DNA of 64,000 nucleotides from Pseudomonadota bacterium (lineage in GTDB: Bacteria; Pseudomonadota; Gammaproteobacteria; Xanthomonadales; Xanthomonadaceae). The notes under the pieces were generated by a model. The model had not been told where the DNA came from. It did no database searches and saw only the letters and a program-made list of their open reading frames with translations. Numbering within the stretch: the first letter of the stretch is position 1; each line of letters opens with the position of its first letter. Both the position numbers and the translations under genes were made by a program. Positions 8,369 through 16,925 of the stretch are shown one piece after another. Where the stretch lies: positions 93,910 to 157,909 of the forward strand of contig JAFEEL010000020.1 of the NCBI GenBank assembly GCA_018241125.1. The letters are read 5' to 3'.

Positions 8369-10237
8369 ATGCCCCGCCATCCGGTTTTATGCGTGTTGTG
8401 TTTGCTCATCGCCGCGAACGTGCACGCCGGCGATGCGCACGCGGTGTTCGCCCGTGCGAAGGCCGCCAGCGGCGGCCCGAACTGGGACACGGTAACCAGT
8501 TGGCGCGGCGATGGCAGCGCCAGCACCGGCAGCATGAACGGCAGCTTCCAGATCGTGGTGGATGCGCGCGCCGGGCGCTCGGCCGACCACTACGCCATCG
8601 GCTCGGTACAAGGTGCCGACGGCTTCGACGGTGCGCACGCATGGCAGCGCGACCCGGGCGGTGAGGTCGCGGTGCTCGACGCGCCGGCGGCGCTGCGCCG
8701 GGCGCGCAGCCAGGCGTGGCTGGATGCGCACGGTTACTGGCATCCCACCGCACTGCCGGCGCAGGTTGGCGCACCGACGACGAAGACGCTCGACGGCAAA
8801 CGCTACGCGGTGATCGTTGCCACGCCGGTCGGCGGCGACCCGATCACGTTGTGGTTCGACGCCGACAGCGGCCTGTTGGCGCGTGCGCAGGCACCGCGCG
8901 GTTCGAGCGTGGCCACCACCGTCTACTCCGACTACCGCGTGGTCGATGGCGTGCGCGTGCCCTTCGAGATGAATGTGGACGTGACTGACGCGGCCGGTCG
9001 CACCGACCCGCGCGACCACGCGCAGGTGCGCCTGGATCGGGTGGCGCTCAATGTCGCCGTCGCCGACGCCGACTTCGCGGTTCCCGCGATGACACCCGGC
9101 GCGCACATCGACAACCCGACCGGCATCACCACGATCCCGTTCGATCTGGTCAACAACCACATCTACGTCGATGGCTCCGTAGACGGCAAGCCAGCGCACT
9201 TCCTCGTCGATACCGGCGGCACCAATCTGCTCACGCCGGCGGCGGCGGCGAAGTTCGGACTGCGCGGCGAAGGCAAGCTGGCCGGGCGAGGCGTCGGCGA
9301 CAAGGCGGTCGATCTGTCGCTCGCCCATGCGCGCCAGGTGCGCGTCGGCGATGCGGTGCTCGACCAGCCGGTGTTCTACGTCATCGACTTGGGGCAATTG
9401 CCGCAGGTCGAAGGCGTTACCGCCGACGGCTTGGTCGGTTACGAGATGTTCCGCCGTTTCGGGGTGGAGATCGACTACGCGAAGCATCGACTGGTGCTCA
9501 GCGACCCGGCGAAATTCGTTCCACCGCAAGGTGCAGTGGCCGTCCCCTTCGAACTCGACGAACGCATCCCGATCGTCACCGGTACGCTCGATGGCCTGCC
9601 GATGCGCATGAGCGTGGACACCGGCTCGCGCTCGTCGCTGACGCTGCATTCGCCGTTCGTGCGCGCACACGATCTGATCGCCAGATACCACGCCGCGCCC
9701 GAGTCGGTGAACGGCTGGGGCGTGGGCGGCGCCGCGCGTTCGCGACCGGCACGGTTCGGCACGCTCACCATCGGCGACGTGCGCATCGACGGGGTCGCCG
9801 GCGACATGACCATCGGCAATACCGGCGGGTTCACCGATCCCAACCTCACCGGCAATCTCGGTGGCGGCGTGCTCAAGCGCTTCGATGTGGCCTTCGACTA
9901 CGCGCACCAGACGATGTATCTCAAGCCGAACGCGAGCGCCGACGCGCCCGACGTCTTCGACCGCAGCGGCCTGTGGCTGCTCACCGATGGCGATGCGCTC
10001 GACGTCGTCGATGTCGCGCAAAACAGCGCGGCGCAGCAGGCCGGCATGAAGGTCGGTGACCGCATCGTGTCCATCGGTGGCAAGCCGGTCGGCGCGCACA
10101 CGCTGGCCGACTGGCGGCAAATCCTGTGCGTCACCCCGGCCCGAACGCGACTGGCGCTCGACTACCTGCGCGGCGGCAAGCAGCAGTCGGTCGCGCTCGT
10201 GCTGGCGGATCGGATACCAGCCACGTTTACGCAGTGA
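8369..10237 (+). CDS. Exported retropepsin-like aspartic protease with PDZ domain
   Basis: 622 residues, ATG at 8369 just after AGGAATCC; a Sec signal peptide covers about 1-20 (ends NVHAGD). After a beta-rich N-terminal domain come two aspartic-protease motifs, FLVDTGGTN with D281 and MSVDTGSRSS with D417, so one chain carries two retropepsin halves that could form a single active site. A PDZ domain follows at about 540-610 (SAAQQAGMKVGDRIVSIGGKPV). It is probably a periplasmic or outer-membrane-associated protease. The divergent HTH gene is the likely regulator. Substrate unknown. Confidence 0.8.
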   Translation: MPRHPVLCVLCLLIAANVHAGDAHAVFARAKAASGGPNWDTVTSWRGDGSASTGSMNGSFQIVVDARAGRSADHYAIGSVQGADGFDGAHAWQRDPGGEVAVLDAPAALRRARSQAWLDAHGYWHPTALPAQVGAPTTKTLDGKRYAVIVATPVGGDPITLWFDADSGLLARAQAPRGSSVATTVYSDYRVVDGVRVPFEMNVDVTDAAGRTDPRDHAQVRLDRVALNVAVADADFAVPAMTPGAHIDNPTGITTIPFDLVNNHIYVDGSVDGKPAHFLVDTGGTNLLTPAAAAKFGLRGEGKLAGRGVGDKAVDLSLAHARQVRVGDAVLDQPVFYVIDLGQLPQVEGVTADGLVGYEMFRRFGVEIDYAKHRLVLSDPAKFVPPQGAVAVPFELDERIPIVTGTLDGLPMRMSVDTGSRSSLTLHSPFVRAHDLIARYHAAPESVNGWGVGGAARSRPARFGTLTIGDVRIDGVAGDMTIGNTGGFTDPNLTGNLGGGVLKRFDVAFDYAHQTMYLKPNASADAPDVFDRSGLWLLTDGDALDVVDVAQNSAAQQAGMKVGDRIVSIGGKPVGAHTLADWRQILCVTPARTRLALDYLRGGKQQSVALVLADRIPATFTQ

Positions 10238-10245
10238 TCGGCAGA

Positions 10246-10272
10246 CCGTTCGTGGCGAGCCTGTCGAACCAC
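10246..10272 (+). repeat. Dispersed CCGTTCGTGG-type intergenic repeat
   Basis: A copy of the CCGTTCGTGGCGAG element sits in the 52-bp gap between the convergent protease and rlmI genes. It carries GTTCG and CGAAC half-sites and can fold as a hairpin. It may serve as a boundary or weak terminator for both genes; no T-run is present. Confidence 0.4.
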
Positions 10273-10289
10273 GCACGCAGTCCAGCCGA

Positions 10290-11477
10290 TCAATCCACCC
10301 GGCAGAACGCCGCCTTGAGGTAGCGGCTCTCCGGCACGTTGGCCATGAACGGATGGTCCGCGCCGGCACCTGAAACTTTCAGCACCTGCAAGCTGCGACC
10401 GGCGTAGAACGCGGCGCGGCGCAGCATGTCCAGGAATTGCTCTTCGCTCACCAGCCCGGTGCATGAGCAGCTCAGGAACAGGCCGCCGGGCTTGACCACC
10501 GACAGCGCCAGCTTGTTCATGTCCAGGTATTTCTTAAGCGCCGGGATGATCTGCTCGCGATCGCGGGTCATCTTGGCCGGGTCGAGGATCACCGCGTCGA
10601 ACTGCTCACTGGATGCGGCGGCGTCGCGCAGCCACGGGAACAGGTCGGCCTGAATGAACTTCACGTCGGCACCGTTGAGCTTGGCGTTCTTCTTGGCGAT
10701 GGCGAGGATTTCCTCGTCCAGATCCAAGCCGATGACTTCATCGGCATGCCCGCGTGCCTTGGCGTAGATGCCGAAACCGCCGGAGTTGCAGCACAGGTCG
10801 AGCACGCGCGCACCATTGACGTGGCGCGAAAACCACTCGCGATTGTCGCGCTGGTCGGCGAAAAAGCCGGTCTTGTGGCCCGACCCCGGACTGGCGCGGA
10901 ACTTCACGCCGTATTCGGTGATGACTGCGGGTGCCGGCGCGTCGGGGGCGCGGTGGTCGAAGCTCTCCTGCTTTTGCACGTGATCTTCGGCGTAGGCGTA
11001 GAAACGGCAGCCGGGAAACTGCTCGCGCAGCGCCTCGAAGATCCATTCGCGGTGGCGGAACATGCCGGCGGAGAAAAACTCCACCACCAGCAAATCGGCG
11101 TAACGATCCACCACCAAACCCGACAGCCCGTCGCCCTCGGCATGCACCACGCGCCAGGCGTCGCTGACTTGATCGAGCTTGAGCACGTCGCGGCGCAGCG
11201 TCACCGCACGCGCGATGCGCCGGCCGAACCACGCCGCGTCGATCGGTTCGTTGGCATCGTGGGTGAGCACGCGCAAGGTGATGCGCGAATGGCCGTTGTA
11301 GAAGCCGCGCCCGACCCAATCGCCGGTGTTGTCGTGGATTTCCACCACGCTGCCGGGCTTGGGCCGCGCGGCGGGTTTTTCCACCATCTTCTGGTAGATC
11401 CATGGGTGTTGCGCGTTCGGGTGGCTGGCCGGGCGGGCGGTTTTGAGGTGGATCACGGGGTTGGCGGTCGTATTCAT
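10290..11477 (-). CDS. rlmI: 23S rRNA m5C1962 methyltransferase RlmI
   Basis: 395 residues, ATG at 11477. The N terminus (about 5-75) has the PUA-type RNA-binding look, starting with AQHPWIYQKMV. The Rossmann methyltransferase half contains the SAM-binding ARVLDLCCNSGGFGIYA, the acidic loop GLDLDEE and the NPPY-equivalent ILDPAKMTR. SCSCTG near the C terminus supplies the cysteine expected for an m5C enzyme. Length matches E. coli RlmI (396). It modifies naked 23S rRNA during ribosome assembly. It is convergent with the protease gene and divergent from the rhomboid gene. Confidence 0.88.
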   Translation of the reverse strand: MNTTANPVIHLKTARPASHPNAQHPWIYQKMVEKPAARPKPGSVVEIHDNTGDWVGRGFYNGHSRITLRVLTHDANEPIDAAWFGRRIARAVTLRRDVLKLDQVSDAWRVVHAEGDGLSGLVVDRYADLLVVEFFSAGMFRHREWIFEALREQFPGCRFYAYAEDHVQKQESFDHRAPDAPAPAVITEYGVKFRASPGSGHKTGFFADQRDNREWFSRHVNGARVLDLCCNSGGFGIYAKARGHADEVIGLDLDEEILAIAKKNAKLNGADVKFIQADLFPWLRDAAASSEQFDAVILDPAKMTRDREQIIPALKKYLDMNKLALSVVKPGGLFLSCSCTGLVSEEQFLDMLRRAAFYAGRSLQVLKVSGAGADHPFMANVPESRYLKAAFCRVD

Positions 11478-11529
11478 CCGCGCATGATATCGGGCGGACG
11501 GTTGCGTGCGCGCCGATCATCCCCATGTG

Positions 11530-12237
11530 ATGGCGATGGACCTCCCGCTACCCGACCCGCACGCCGCCCGCACCCAGGCGCGGCCGATGGAGCGGCGCTT
11601 CCGCCGCGCCGCGTGGTGGAGCGCGGGCTTCGTCGCGGTACTGGCCGCAGTCAAGGCGTTCGAGGTGATCATCGGCGCGCCGCTGGACGCGCTGGCGCTG
11701 CGCCCGCACAACGTGCCCGGGCTGATCGGCATCCTCACCGCGCCGCTGCTGCACGCCTCGCTCGACCATCTGGCGTCCAACGCACTGCCACTGCTGGCAC
11801 TGGGCACGCTGGCCGGCACCTTGTACCCACGGGCGACGCTACGCGCGCTGCCGCTGATCTGGCTGGTCGGCGGCATCGGCACCTGGCTGATCGGCGCGCC
11901 CGGCAGCGCCCACATCGGCGCCAGCGGGATCGCCCACGGGCTGATGTTTCTGGTGTTCTTCCTGGGGCTGCTGCGGCGCGACCGCCAGGCCATCGCCGCT
12001 GGCATGCTCGCGTTTTTCCTCTACGGCGGGATGATCCTGACGATCTTCCCGCGCGAGATCGGAATTTCCTGGGAGATGCACCTGTCGGGCGCGATCGGCG
12101 GCGTGCTGGCGGCCATCGTCTGGCGCAAGCTCGATCCGGCGCTGCCGCGCAAGCGTTACAGTTGGGAAGACGAACCCGAGGAGGCCGCAACCGACGCGAT
12201 CGAACCGACCGCCATCGGACACGAGCCACCGGCCTGA
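11530..12237 (+). CDS. Rhomboid family intramembrane serine protease
   Basis: 235 residues from the ATG at 11530; a GTG at 11506 is an alternative. At least five hydrophobic helices are visible. The catalytic serine S132 lies in HIGASGIAHGL (GxSG motif), and the partner histidine H184 is in SWEMHLSGAIGG in a later helix, so the Ser-His dyad is intact. The protein cleaves membrane-embedded substrates at the inner membrane. The cytoplasmic C-terminal tail is acidic (DEPEEAATDAIE). No substrate can be inferred from the neighbours. Confidence 0.85.
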   Translation: MAMDLPLPDPHAARTQARPMERRFRRAAWWSAGFVAVLAAVKAFEVIIGAPLDALALRPHNVPGLIGILTAPLLHASLDHLASNALPLLALGTLAGTLYPRATLRALPLIWLVGGIGTWLIGAPGSAHIGASGIAHGLMFLVFFLGLLRRDRQAIAAGMLAFFLYGGMILTIFPREIGISWEMHLSGAIGGVLAAIVWRKLDPALPRKRYSWEDEPEEAATDAIEPTAIGHEPPA

Positions 12238-12250
12238 GCCGCGCAGGTGC

Positions 12251-12610
12251 TCACTGCGCCGGACTGGCGGTCGGATCGGCTGCCGGTGGCGGGTTGGGGT
12301 GGCGTTGCGCGCGCTTTTCGCGCTCGGCACGACGCGCGGCCCGCAGTTCGTCGCGGGTGATGTAGCCGTCGTGGTTGCTGTCGATCTCGTCGAAATGCTT
12401 GTACACCCACGGCATCGCCTGCGCTTCTTCGCGGGTGAGCTTGCCGTCGTGATTGGCATCGGCCTGCTTGAAAGTCACGTGCGCATGGCGGGTCGGCGCG
12501 GCGCTGTCGGCAGCGGGGGCATCGCTGGCCGGGGCAGCGTCCTGGGCGTAGGCAGTGGCGGCAAGGGCGCACGCCGAGGCGAGCAGGAGGGCGGCAAGTC
12601 GGGCGTTCAT
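12251..12610 (-). CDS. Secreted two-EF-hand calcium-binding protein
   Basis: 119 residues from the ATG at 12610, chosen because it puts MNARLAALLLASACA directly as a signal peptide; an ATG at 12622 is possible. Two canonical EF-hand loops are present: DANHDGKLTREE (51-62) and DSNHDGYITRDE (77-88), each with acidic residues at positions 1, 5 and 12. A low-complexity Ala/Asp linker precedes them and a basic Pro-rich tail follows. It is probably a periplasmic Ca2+ binder of unknown role. Confidence 0.8.
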   Translation of the reverse strand: MNARLAALLLASACALAATAYAQDAAPASDAPAADSAAPTRHAHVTFKQADANHDGKLTREEAQAMPWVYKHFDEIDSNHDGYITRDELRAARRAEREKRAQRHPNPPPAADPTASPAQ

Positions 12611-12672
12611 GCGGGCATCCATCGGTGGTGGGTTCAACAGGCAACGCATACGCCCGCCGCCGGTTGACCGCT

Positions 12673-12689
12673 GCTCTTGTGGGAGGGCC
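12673..12689 (+). repeat. GTGGGAG-type repeat relic
   Basis: GCTCTTGTGGGAGGGCC in the gap between the EF-hand and Lrp genes is a decayed copy of the same repeat that forms the tandem array at the right edge of the window (on the other strand there). A further partial copy (CTGTGGGACGGCC) lies at about 17990. No gene is visible in this gap. Confidence 0.4.
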
Positions 12690-12736
12690 TTGACCAGCCT
12701 GCGGCTGTTGAAAGACAGGCCCGATCCAGAACGCAG

Positions 12737-13258
12737 CTATTCGTGCCCCGACTTGCGCGGCACGGGCAACCTGCGCTGCAGGTGCCCCAACGGCAAGGCG
12801 CGCTCGCGCTTGACCGTGCGCAACACGAAGCTGGAGTTGACGTCGGCCACGCCGGCATCATTGAGCAGGTGGTCGAGCACGAAGCGCGAGAAGTGCTCCA
12901 GATCCTCCACCACCACATGCAGCAGGTAGTCCATGTCGCCGGTCAGGGCGTGGCAAGCCACCACTTCGTCCCAGCCGGCCACGCGCTCGACGAAAGTCTG
13001 CACGGTGGCCGCGTCGTGATCGCGCAACTGCACGCGCACGAATGCCTGCAAGCCCAGACCCAAGGCCGCCGGGCTCACCCGCGCAGCGTAGCCGGCGATT
13101 ACCCCGTCGGCCTCCAGCCGCTGCACCCGCCGCAGGCACGCCGAGGCCGACAGGTTCACCTGCACAGCCAAGTCGGCATTGCTCAGGCGGCCATCGCGCT
13201 GGAGCGCGGACACGATCGCCAGGTCGATGCGATCAAGCGGGTCGCGGAACACATTCAT
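12737..13258 (-). CDS. Lrp/AsnC family transcriptional regulator
   Basis: 173 residues, ATG at 13258. The N-terminal HTH is typical of Lrp: DPLDRIDLAIVSALQRDGRLS, then NADLAVQVNLSASACLRRVQ as recognition helix, then a wing ending VIAGY. The C-terminal RAM domain (about 65-150) holds WDEVVACHALTGDMDYLL, the usual amino-acid-sensing segment. It is transcribed away from phhA with a 126-bp gap that contains a symmetrical Lrp-like site, so it probably regulates phenylalanine/tyrosine metabolism in response to an aromatic amino acid. Confidence 0.9.
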   Translation of the reverse strand: MNVFRDPLDRIDLAIVSALQRDGRLSNADLAVQVNLSASACLRRVQRLEADGVIAGYAARVSPAALGLGLQAFVRVQLRDHDAATVQTFVERVAGWDEVVACHALTGDMDYLLHVVVEDLEHFSRFVLDHLLNDAGVADVNSSFVLRTVKRERALPLGHLQRRLPVPRKSGHE

Positions 13259-13263
13259 TGCGT

Positions 13264-13279
13264 GTTTGATTGTTCAAAC
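13264..13279. promoter_or_regulatory. Candidate Lrp-type operator upstream of phhA
   Basis: GTTTGA (13264-13269), TTGT, TCAAAC (13274-13279) is a perfect 6-bp inverted repeat five bases upstream of the Lrp-type regulator start and 105 bp before phhA. AT-rich dyads of this size are typical of Lrp/AsnC binding. Autoregulation plus control of phhA is the likely role. Confidence 0.5.
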
Positions 13280-13384
13280 GCCTGACATTTGCGCATTTGA
13301 ACCCCTGTGACGCAACAAAGCAATCCGCTTGCGCGCCCCGCGCACTAAACTGACGGGTGCACCCACGCCCGAGGAAAGCCCCCC

Positions 13385-14275
13385 ATGTCCGCCGTCCCGC
13401 AGCGCGTCGAACACCAGATGACCGACAAGGGCTACGTGCCGGTCTACACCACCAGCGTGATCGAACAACCGTGGGCCAGCTACACGCCGACCGACCATGT
13501 CACCTGGGCCGCGTTGTATGCGCGCCAGCAAGCGCTGCTGCCCGGTCGCGCGTCGCAGGTGTTCCTCGACAATCTGGTGCGCCTGGGGTTGGGCGCCGAT
13601 GCGATCCCGAAGTTCGACGAGATCAATCCGATGCTGCGCCGGGCCACCGGCTGGGAGCTGGTCGGGGTGGAAGGCCTGCTGCCGGAGTTGACCTTTTTCG
13701 AACACCTGGCCAACCGCCGCTTCCCGGTGACCTGGTGGATCCGCAAGCCCGAACAGATCGACTACCTCGCCGAACCCGACCTGTTCCACGACCTGTTCGG
13801 GCATGTGCCGCTGCTGCTCGAGCCGGTGTTCGCCGACTACATGCAGGCCTACGGGCAAGGCGGCCTGCGCGCGCACGGGTTGGGGCCGGTGGCATTGAGC
13901 CAGCTGACCCGGCTGTACTGGTACACGGTGGAGTTCGGGCTGATTCGCGAAGCGGCCGGCCTGCGCATCTATGGTGCCGGCATCCTCTCGTCCAAGGGCG
14001 AATCGATCCACTGCCTGGAATCGTCGGCGCCCAATCGCATCGGCTTCGACCTGACCCGCATCATGCGTACCCGTTACCGCATCGACAGCTACCAGAAAAC
14101 CTACTTCGTAATCGACGGCTATCGTCAGCTGATGGAGGCAACCGCCGCCGATTTTGCACCGATCTACACTGATCTGGCAGAAAACGAGTCGTTCCCGGCA
14201 GGCGCGGTACTGGCCACCGATACGCTATTGAACCGCGGCACCGGCGAAGGCTGGACGGCGGACGGGGATGTCTGA
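13385..14275 (+). CDS. phhA: Phenylalanine-4-hydroxylase
   Basis: 296 residues, ATG at 13385. The enzyme converts phenylalanine to tyrosine using O2, ferrous iron and tetrahydropterin. The iron ligands are readable: H135 and H140 in FHDLFGHVPLL and E183 in YWYTVEFGLI. SSKGESIHCLES near residue 202 is also typical of bacterial PhhA, and the length matches (Chromobacterium enzyme about 297). No pterin dehydratase gene (phhB) is next to it, unlike Pseudomonas. The divergent Lrp-type gene is the likely regulator. Confidence 0.95.
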   Translation: MSAVPQRVEHQMTDKGYVPVYTTSVIEQPWASYTPTDHVTWAALYARQQALLPGRASQVFLDNLVRLGLGADAIPKFDEINPMLRRATGWELVGVEGLLPELTFFEHLANRRFPVTWWIRKPEQIDYLAEPDLFHDLFGHVPLLLEPVFADYMQAYGQGGLRAHGLGPVALSQLTRLYWYTVEFGLIREAAGLRIYGAGILSSKGESIHCLESSAPNRIGFDLTRIMRTRYRIDSYQKTYFVIDGYRQLMEATAADFAPIYTDLAENESFPAGAVLATDTLLNRGTGEGWTADGDV

Positions 14276-14387
14276 ACATATCCGTAACGATTTACCACCA
14301 ACTTCTTAACGTAAACTTGATATTCAGCCTGTAACCCTCAGATTGTCCTCGCTCGATCCTGAGCTGAACCAATCAGAGTGCAAGAAA

Positions 14388-14933
14388 ATGAAAAAGACCC
14401 TTCTGTTCGCTTCCCTGCTGGCCCTGGCCGGCGCCTCCTCGGTGGCCGCCGCCGCAGACGACAGCTGGTTCGTCCGTGGCAATCTGGGGAGCAGCAACCT
14501 GCACATCAACAGCTTCGGCTCCACCAGCTCCAACACTGCCGGCGGCGTGAGCGGCGGCTACTACTTCACCCCGAACATCGGCATCGAAGGGCGCTACCAG
14601 AGCTACGGCAACCACGGCGATAGTCTGGGCAACAGTCTGGACGTCGATGGTTGGGGCTTGGGCGTGGTCGGCAAGTACGACTTCGGTCCTGACAACACCG
14701 GTTTCTACATCGATGGCCGTGCCGGCTGGATGCGCATGCACGCCAAGGCCACCCTGGCCGGCGTCGGCAGCGCTTCGATCAACAAGTCCAAGGGCTACGC
14801 CGGCGTCGGCGCCGGCTACGATTTCAACCGCAACTTCGGCGTCGGCCTGAACTACGAGTACGCCGGTGCGGGCGACAAGGGCAACAGCGCCCACACCAAC
14901 ACTTGGTCGGTTTCGGCCGAGGCTCGCTTCTGA
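14388..14933 (+). CDS. Outer-membrane beta-barrel protein (OmpA-like barrel)
   Basis: 181 residues from the ATG at 14388, which gives a clean signal peptide (MKKTLLFASLLALAGASS, cleavage near AAAADD). The mature part alternates hydrophobic and polar residues in strands such as NIGIEGRYQSYG, GLGVVGKYDFG and FYIDGRAGWM, and ends in aromatic F after SVSAEARF, the usual BAM signal. It looks like an eight-stranded barrel without a periplasmic domain. A strong hairpin terminator follows. Specific function unknown. Confidence 0.82.
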   Translation: MKKTLLFASLLALAGASSVAAAADDSWFVRGNLGSSNLHINSFGSTSSNTAGGVSGGYYFTPNIGIEGRYQSYGNHGDSLGNSLDVDGWGLGVVGKYDFGPDNTGFYIDGRAGWMRMHAKATLAGVGSASINKSKGYAGVGAGYDFNRNFGVGLNYEYAGAGDKGNSAHTNTWSVSAEARF

Positions 14934-14955
14934 TCCATCGGGTCACCGCAGCACC

Positions 14956-14990
14956 GCAAACGGCCACCCTCGCGGTGGCCGTTTGCTTTG
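14956..14990 (+). terminator. Rho-independent terminator of the barrel gene
   Basis: A perfect 13-bp stem (14956-14968 with 14974-14986), reading GCAAACGGCCACC on the left arm, with a CTCGC loop, is followed by TTTG. It lies 23 bp after the barrel stop and just before the convergent DUF4142 stop, so it can end both transcripts. Confidence 0.8.
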
Positions 14991-14997
14991 TGCGTGT

Positions 14998-15546
14998 TCA
15001 ATGCCCCGGAGTGGCGCGCAGCAACGCGCCCGCCTGCGCCTGATTGCGCCGAATCTCCGGCAAGCTCGCCACCACCATCGCGCGGATCGCCGGCCCGTGC
15101 TGCGGGCCGTCGGCGGCGGCAAAACGCGCGGCCAAGCCGTGATCGTAACTTACAAGCAGGGCCAGGAAGGCGTGATCGAAGTCCGCCCCGGTCTTGCCGA
15201 GCAGGTTGATGCCCGGCTGCGGGGTCGGCGCCGGGGTCGCCACGATGCCGTCGTTGGCCTTCTGGAACAGTTCGGCCAACGCCTTGTGCGCGGCCACCCG
15301 GGTGACGGCGAACTGCCGGACTTTCTCCGACGATGCGTTTTTCGTGGCATAGGTGCAGACATCGATTTCCAGCTGATTGGTTGCCAGCGCGTCGGCCAGG
15401 AACATCCGATCCGACGCACTGAGCTGGGCCGCGGCGGACGCCGGCGCGACCGCGCCAACCTTCGCAGGCGGAGCCGGCTGCGCGATGACGGCGGCAGCCA
15501 GCAAGGCGGCAACGACGGCCAGAACAATGACGGGAGCCTTCGACAT
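14998..15546 (-). CDS. DUF4142 family exported protein
   Basis: 182 residues from the ATG at 15546, giving a signal peptide or N-terminal anchor (MSKAPVIVLAVVAALLAAA). The mature chain is helical with ASDRMFLADALATNQLEIDV, FAVTRVAAHKALAELFQ and GADFDHAFLALLVSYDHGL, the sequence style of the ferritin-like DUF4142 family, where conserved His and Asp/Glu residues occur in helices. Function is unknown; relatives are periplasmic and often linked to stress. It is divergent from fbp. Confidence 0.75.
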   Translation of the reverse strand: MSKAPVIVLAVVAALLAAAVIAQPAPPAKVGAVAPASAAAQLSASDRMFLADALATNQLEIDVCTYATKNASSEKVRQFAVTRVAAHKALAELFQKANDGIVATPAPTPQPGINLLGKTGADFDHAFLALLVSYDHGLAARFAAADGPQHGPAIRAMVVASLPEIRRNQAQAGALLRATPGH

Positions 15547-15634
15547 GGCTGGTCTGCCCGGTGGAAAGGGGAAGATTGGCGGCATTGCGCCGCAAGACAC
15601 GTAAAATGCCGCTTTTCCCGCCCGGAAGTCCAGC

Positions 15635-16663
15635 ATGCAGCGCATCTCCCTGACCCGTTACCTGATCGAGGAACAACACGCCGGGCGCATCTGCGCCGAC
15701 TTGCGGTTGCTGATCGAAGTGGTCGCGCGCGCCTGCAAGACCATCTCGATCGCGGTGGGCAAGGGCGATCTGGGCGGCGTGCTCGGCGATGCCGGCACGC
15801 CCGATGCGGCCAGCATCAACGTGCAGGGCGAAGCGCAGAAGAAGCTCGACGTGCTGTCCAACGAGATCCTGCTGGAGACCAATGCCTGGGGCGGGCATCT
15901 GGCCGCCTGCGCATCGGAGGAAATGGATCACAGCCAGCCCATTCCCGACACCTACCCGAAAGGTAATTACCTGCTGGTGTTCGACCCGCTCGACGGCAGT
16001 TCCAACATCGACGTCAACGTCACCGTCGGCACCATATTCTCGGTGCTGCGCTGCCCGGACGGCGTGAACGCGCCGGGCGACGAACACTTCCTGCAACCGG
16101 GCAGCGCGCAGGTCGCCGCCGGCTACGCCGCGTATGGATCGAGCACGATGCTGGTGCTGACCATCGGCAACGGCACCCACGCCTTCACGCTGGACCGCGA
16201 AGTGGGCAGCTTCATCCTCACCCGCCGCGACATCCGCATCCCCGAACAAACCAAGGAATTCGCCGCCAACGCTTCCAACCAGCGCCACTGGGAAGCGCCG
16301 ATGCAGCGCTACGTCGCGCAGATGCTGGAAGGCAAGCTCGGCCCGCGCGGCAAGGACTTCAACATGCGCTGGGTGGCCAGCATGGTCGCCGACGTGCACC
16401 GCATCCTCACCCGCGGCGGCATCTTCATCTACCCGCTGGACGCCAAGAATGCCGCGCAGGGCGGCAAGCTGCGCCTGCTCTACGAGGCCAACCCGATGGC
16501 GCTGCTGGTGGAACAGGCCGGTGGCGCGGCCAGCACCGGGCGCATGCGCATGCTCGACGTGCAGCCGGAAAAACTGCACCAGCGCGTGCCGGTGTTCCTC
16601 GGATCCAGGCAGGAAGTCGAGTACGCGGTATCCTTGCACCATGCCCACGACGGCGGTGCCTGA
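15635..16663 (+). CDS. fbp: Fructose-1,6-bisphosphatase class I
   Basis: 342 residues, ATG at 15635. It hydrolyses fructose-1,6-bisphosphate to fructose-6-phosphate in gluconeogenesis, in the cytoplasm. The metal-binding motif [10 protein letters not shown] begins at residue 117, and a conserved [12 protein letters not shown] with nearby [13 protein letters not shown] forms the substrate site. Length and motif order are those of the class I enzyme. Two short membrane-protein genes follow closely on the same strand, but no related function is evident. Confidence 0.95.
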   Translation: MQRISLTRYLIEEQHAGRICADLRLLIEVVARACKTISIAVGKGDLGGVLGDAGTPDAASINVQGEAQKKLDVLSNEILLETNAWGGHLAACASEEMDHSQPIPDTYPKGNYLLVFDPLDGSSNIDVNVTVGTIFSVLRCPDGVNAPGDEHFLQPGSAQVAAGYAAYGSSTMLVLTIGNGTHAFTLDREVGSFILTRRDIRIPEQTKEFAANASNQRHWEAPMQRYVAQMLEGKLGPRGKDFNMRWVASMVADVHRILTRGGIFIYPLDAKNAAQGGKLRLLYEANPMALLVEQAGGAASTGRMRMLDVQPEKLHQRVPVFLGSRQEVEYAVSLHHAHDGGA

Positions 16664-16681
16664 CCGCACGGGAGAGCGACG

Positions 16682-16879
16682 ATGACCTGGTTGCTGTTCG
16701 CACTCGCGCTGGCTGCGCTGGTCGCTGCCGCGCTGGTGCCTTCGCTGGCGGCCGGGCTGGCGTGCGTACTGGTCAGCCTGTTGTTGACCGTGCTCGCCAG
16801 CATGCGCCTGCTGGTCGCCCACGCCGAGCAATCGGCACGGCAATCCCGACGCGAGCCGGCGCTGTCGCCGCCGCAGTGA
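16682..16879 (+). CDS. Small two-helix membrane protein, unknown
   Basis: 65 residues, ATG at 16682, 18 bp after fbp with a GGGAGAG ribosome-binding sequence. Two hydrophobic segments (about 2-20 and 22-48) form a hairpin in the inner membrane, with a charged C-terminal tail (ARQSRREP). I do not recognise a family. It is followed 46 bp later by another small membrane protein and may be co-transcribed with it. Confidence 0.6.
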   Translation: MTWLLFALALAALVAAALVPSLAAGLACVLVSLLLTVLASMRLLVAHAEQSARQSRREPALSPPQ

Positions 16880-16925
16880 CCACCGCGCCGGCGCGTTCGC
16901 CGGCACTGCCCGGGAGGTGATGCCC

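Noticed and set aside
14998-15645. Longer DUF4142 protein starting at 15645
   Set aside because: The extension would place 33 non-conserved residues before a clear signal peptide and overlaps the fbp start.
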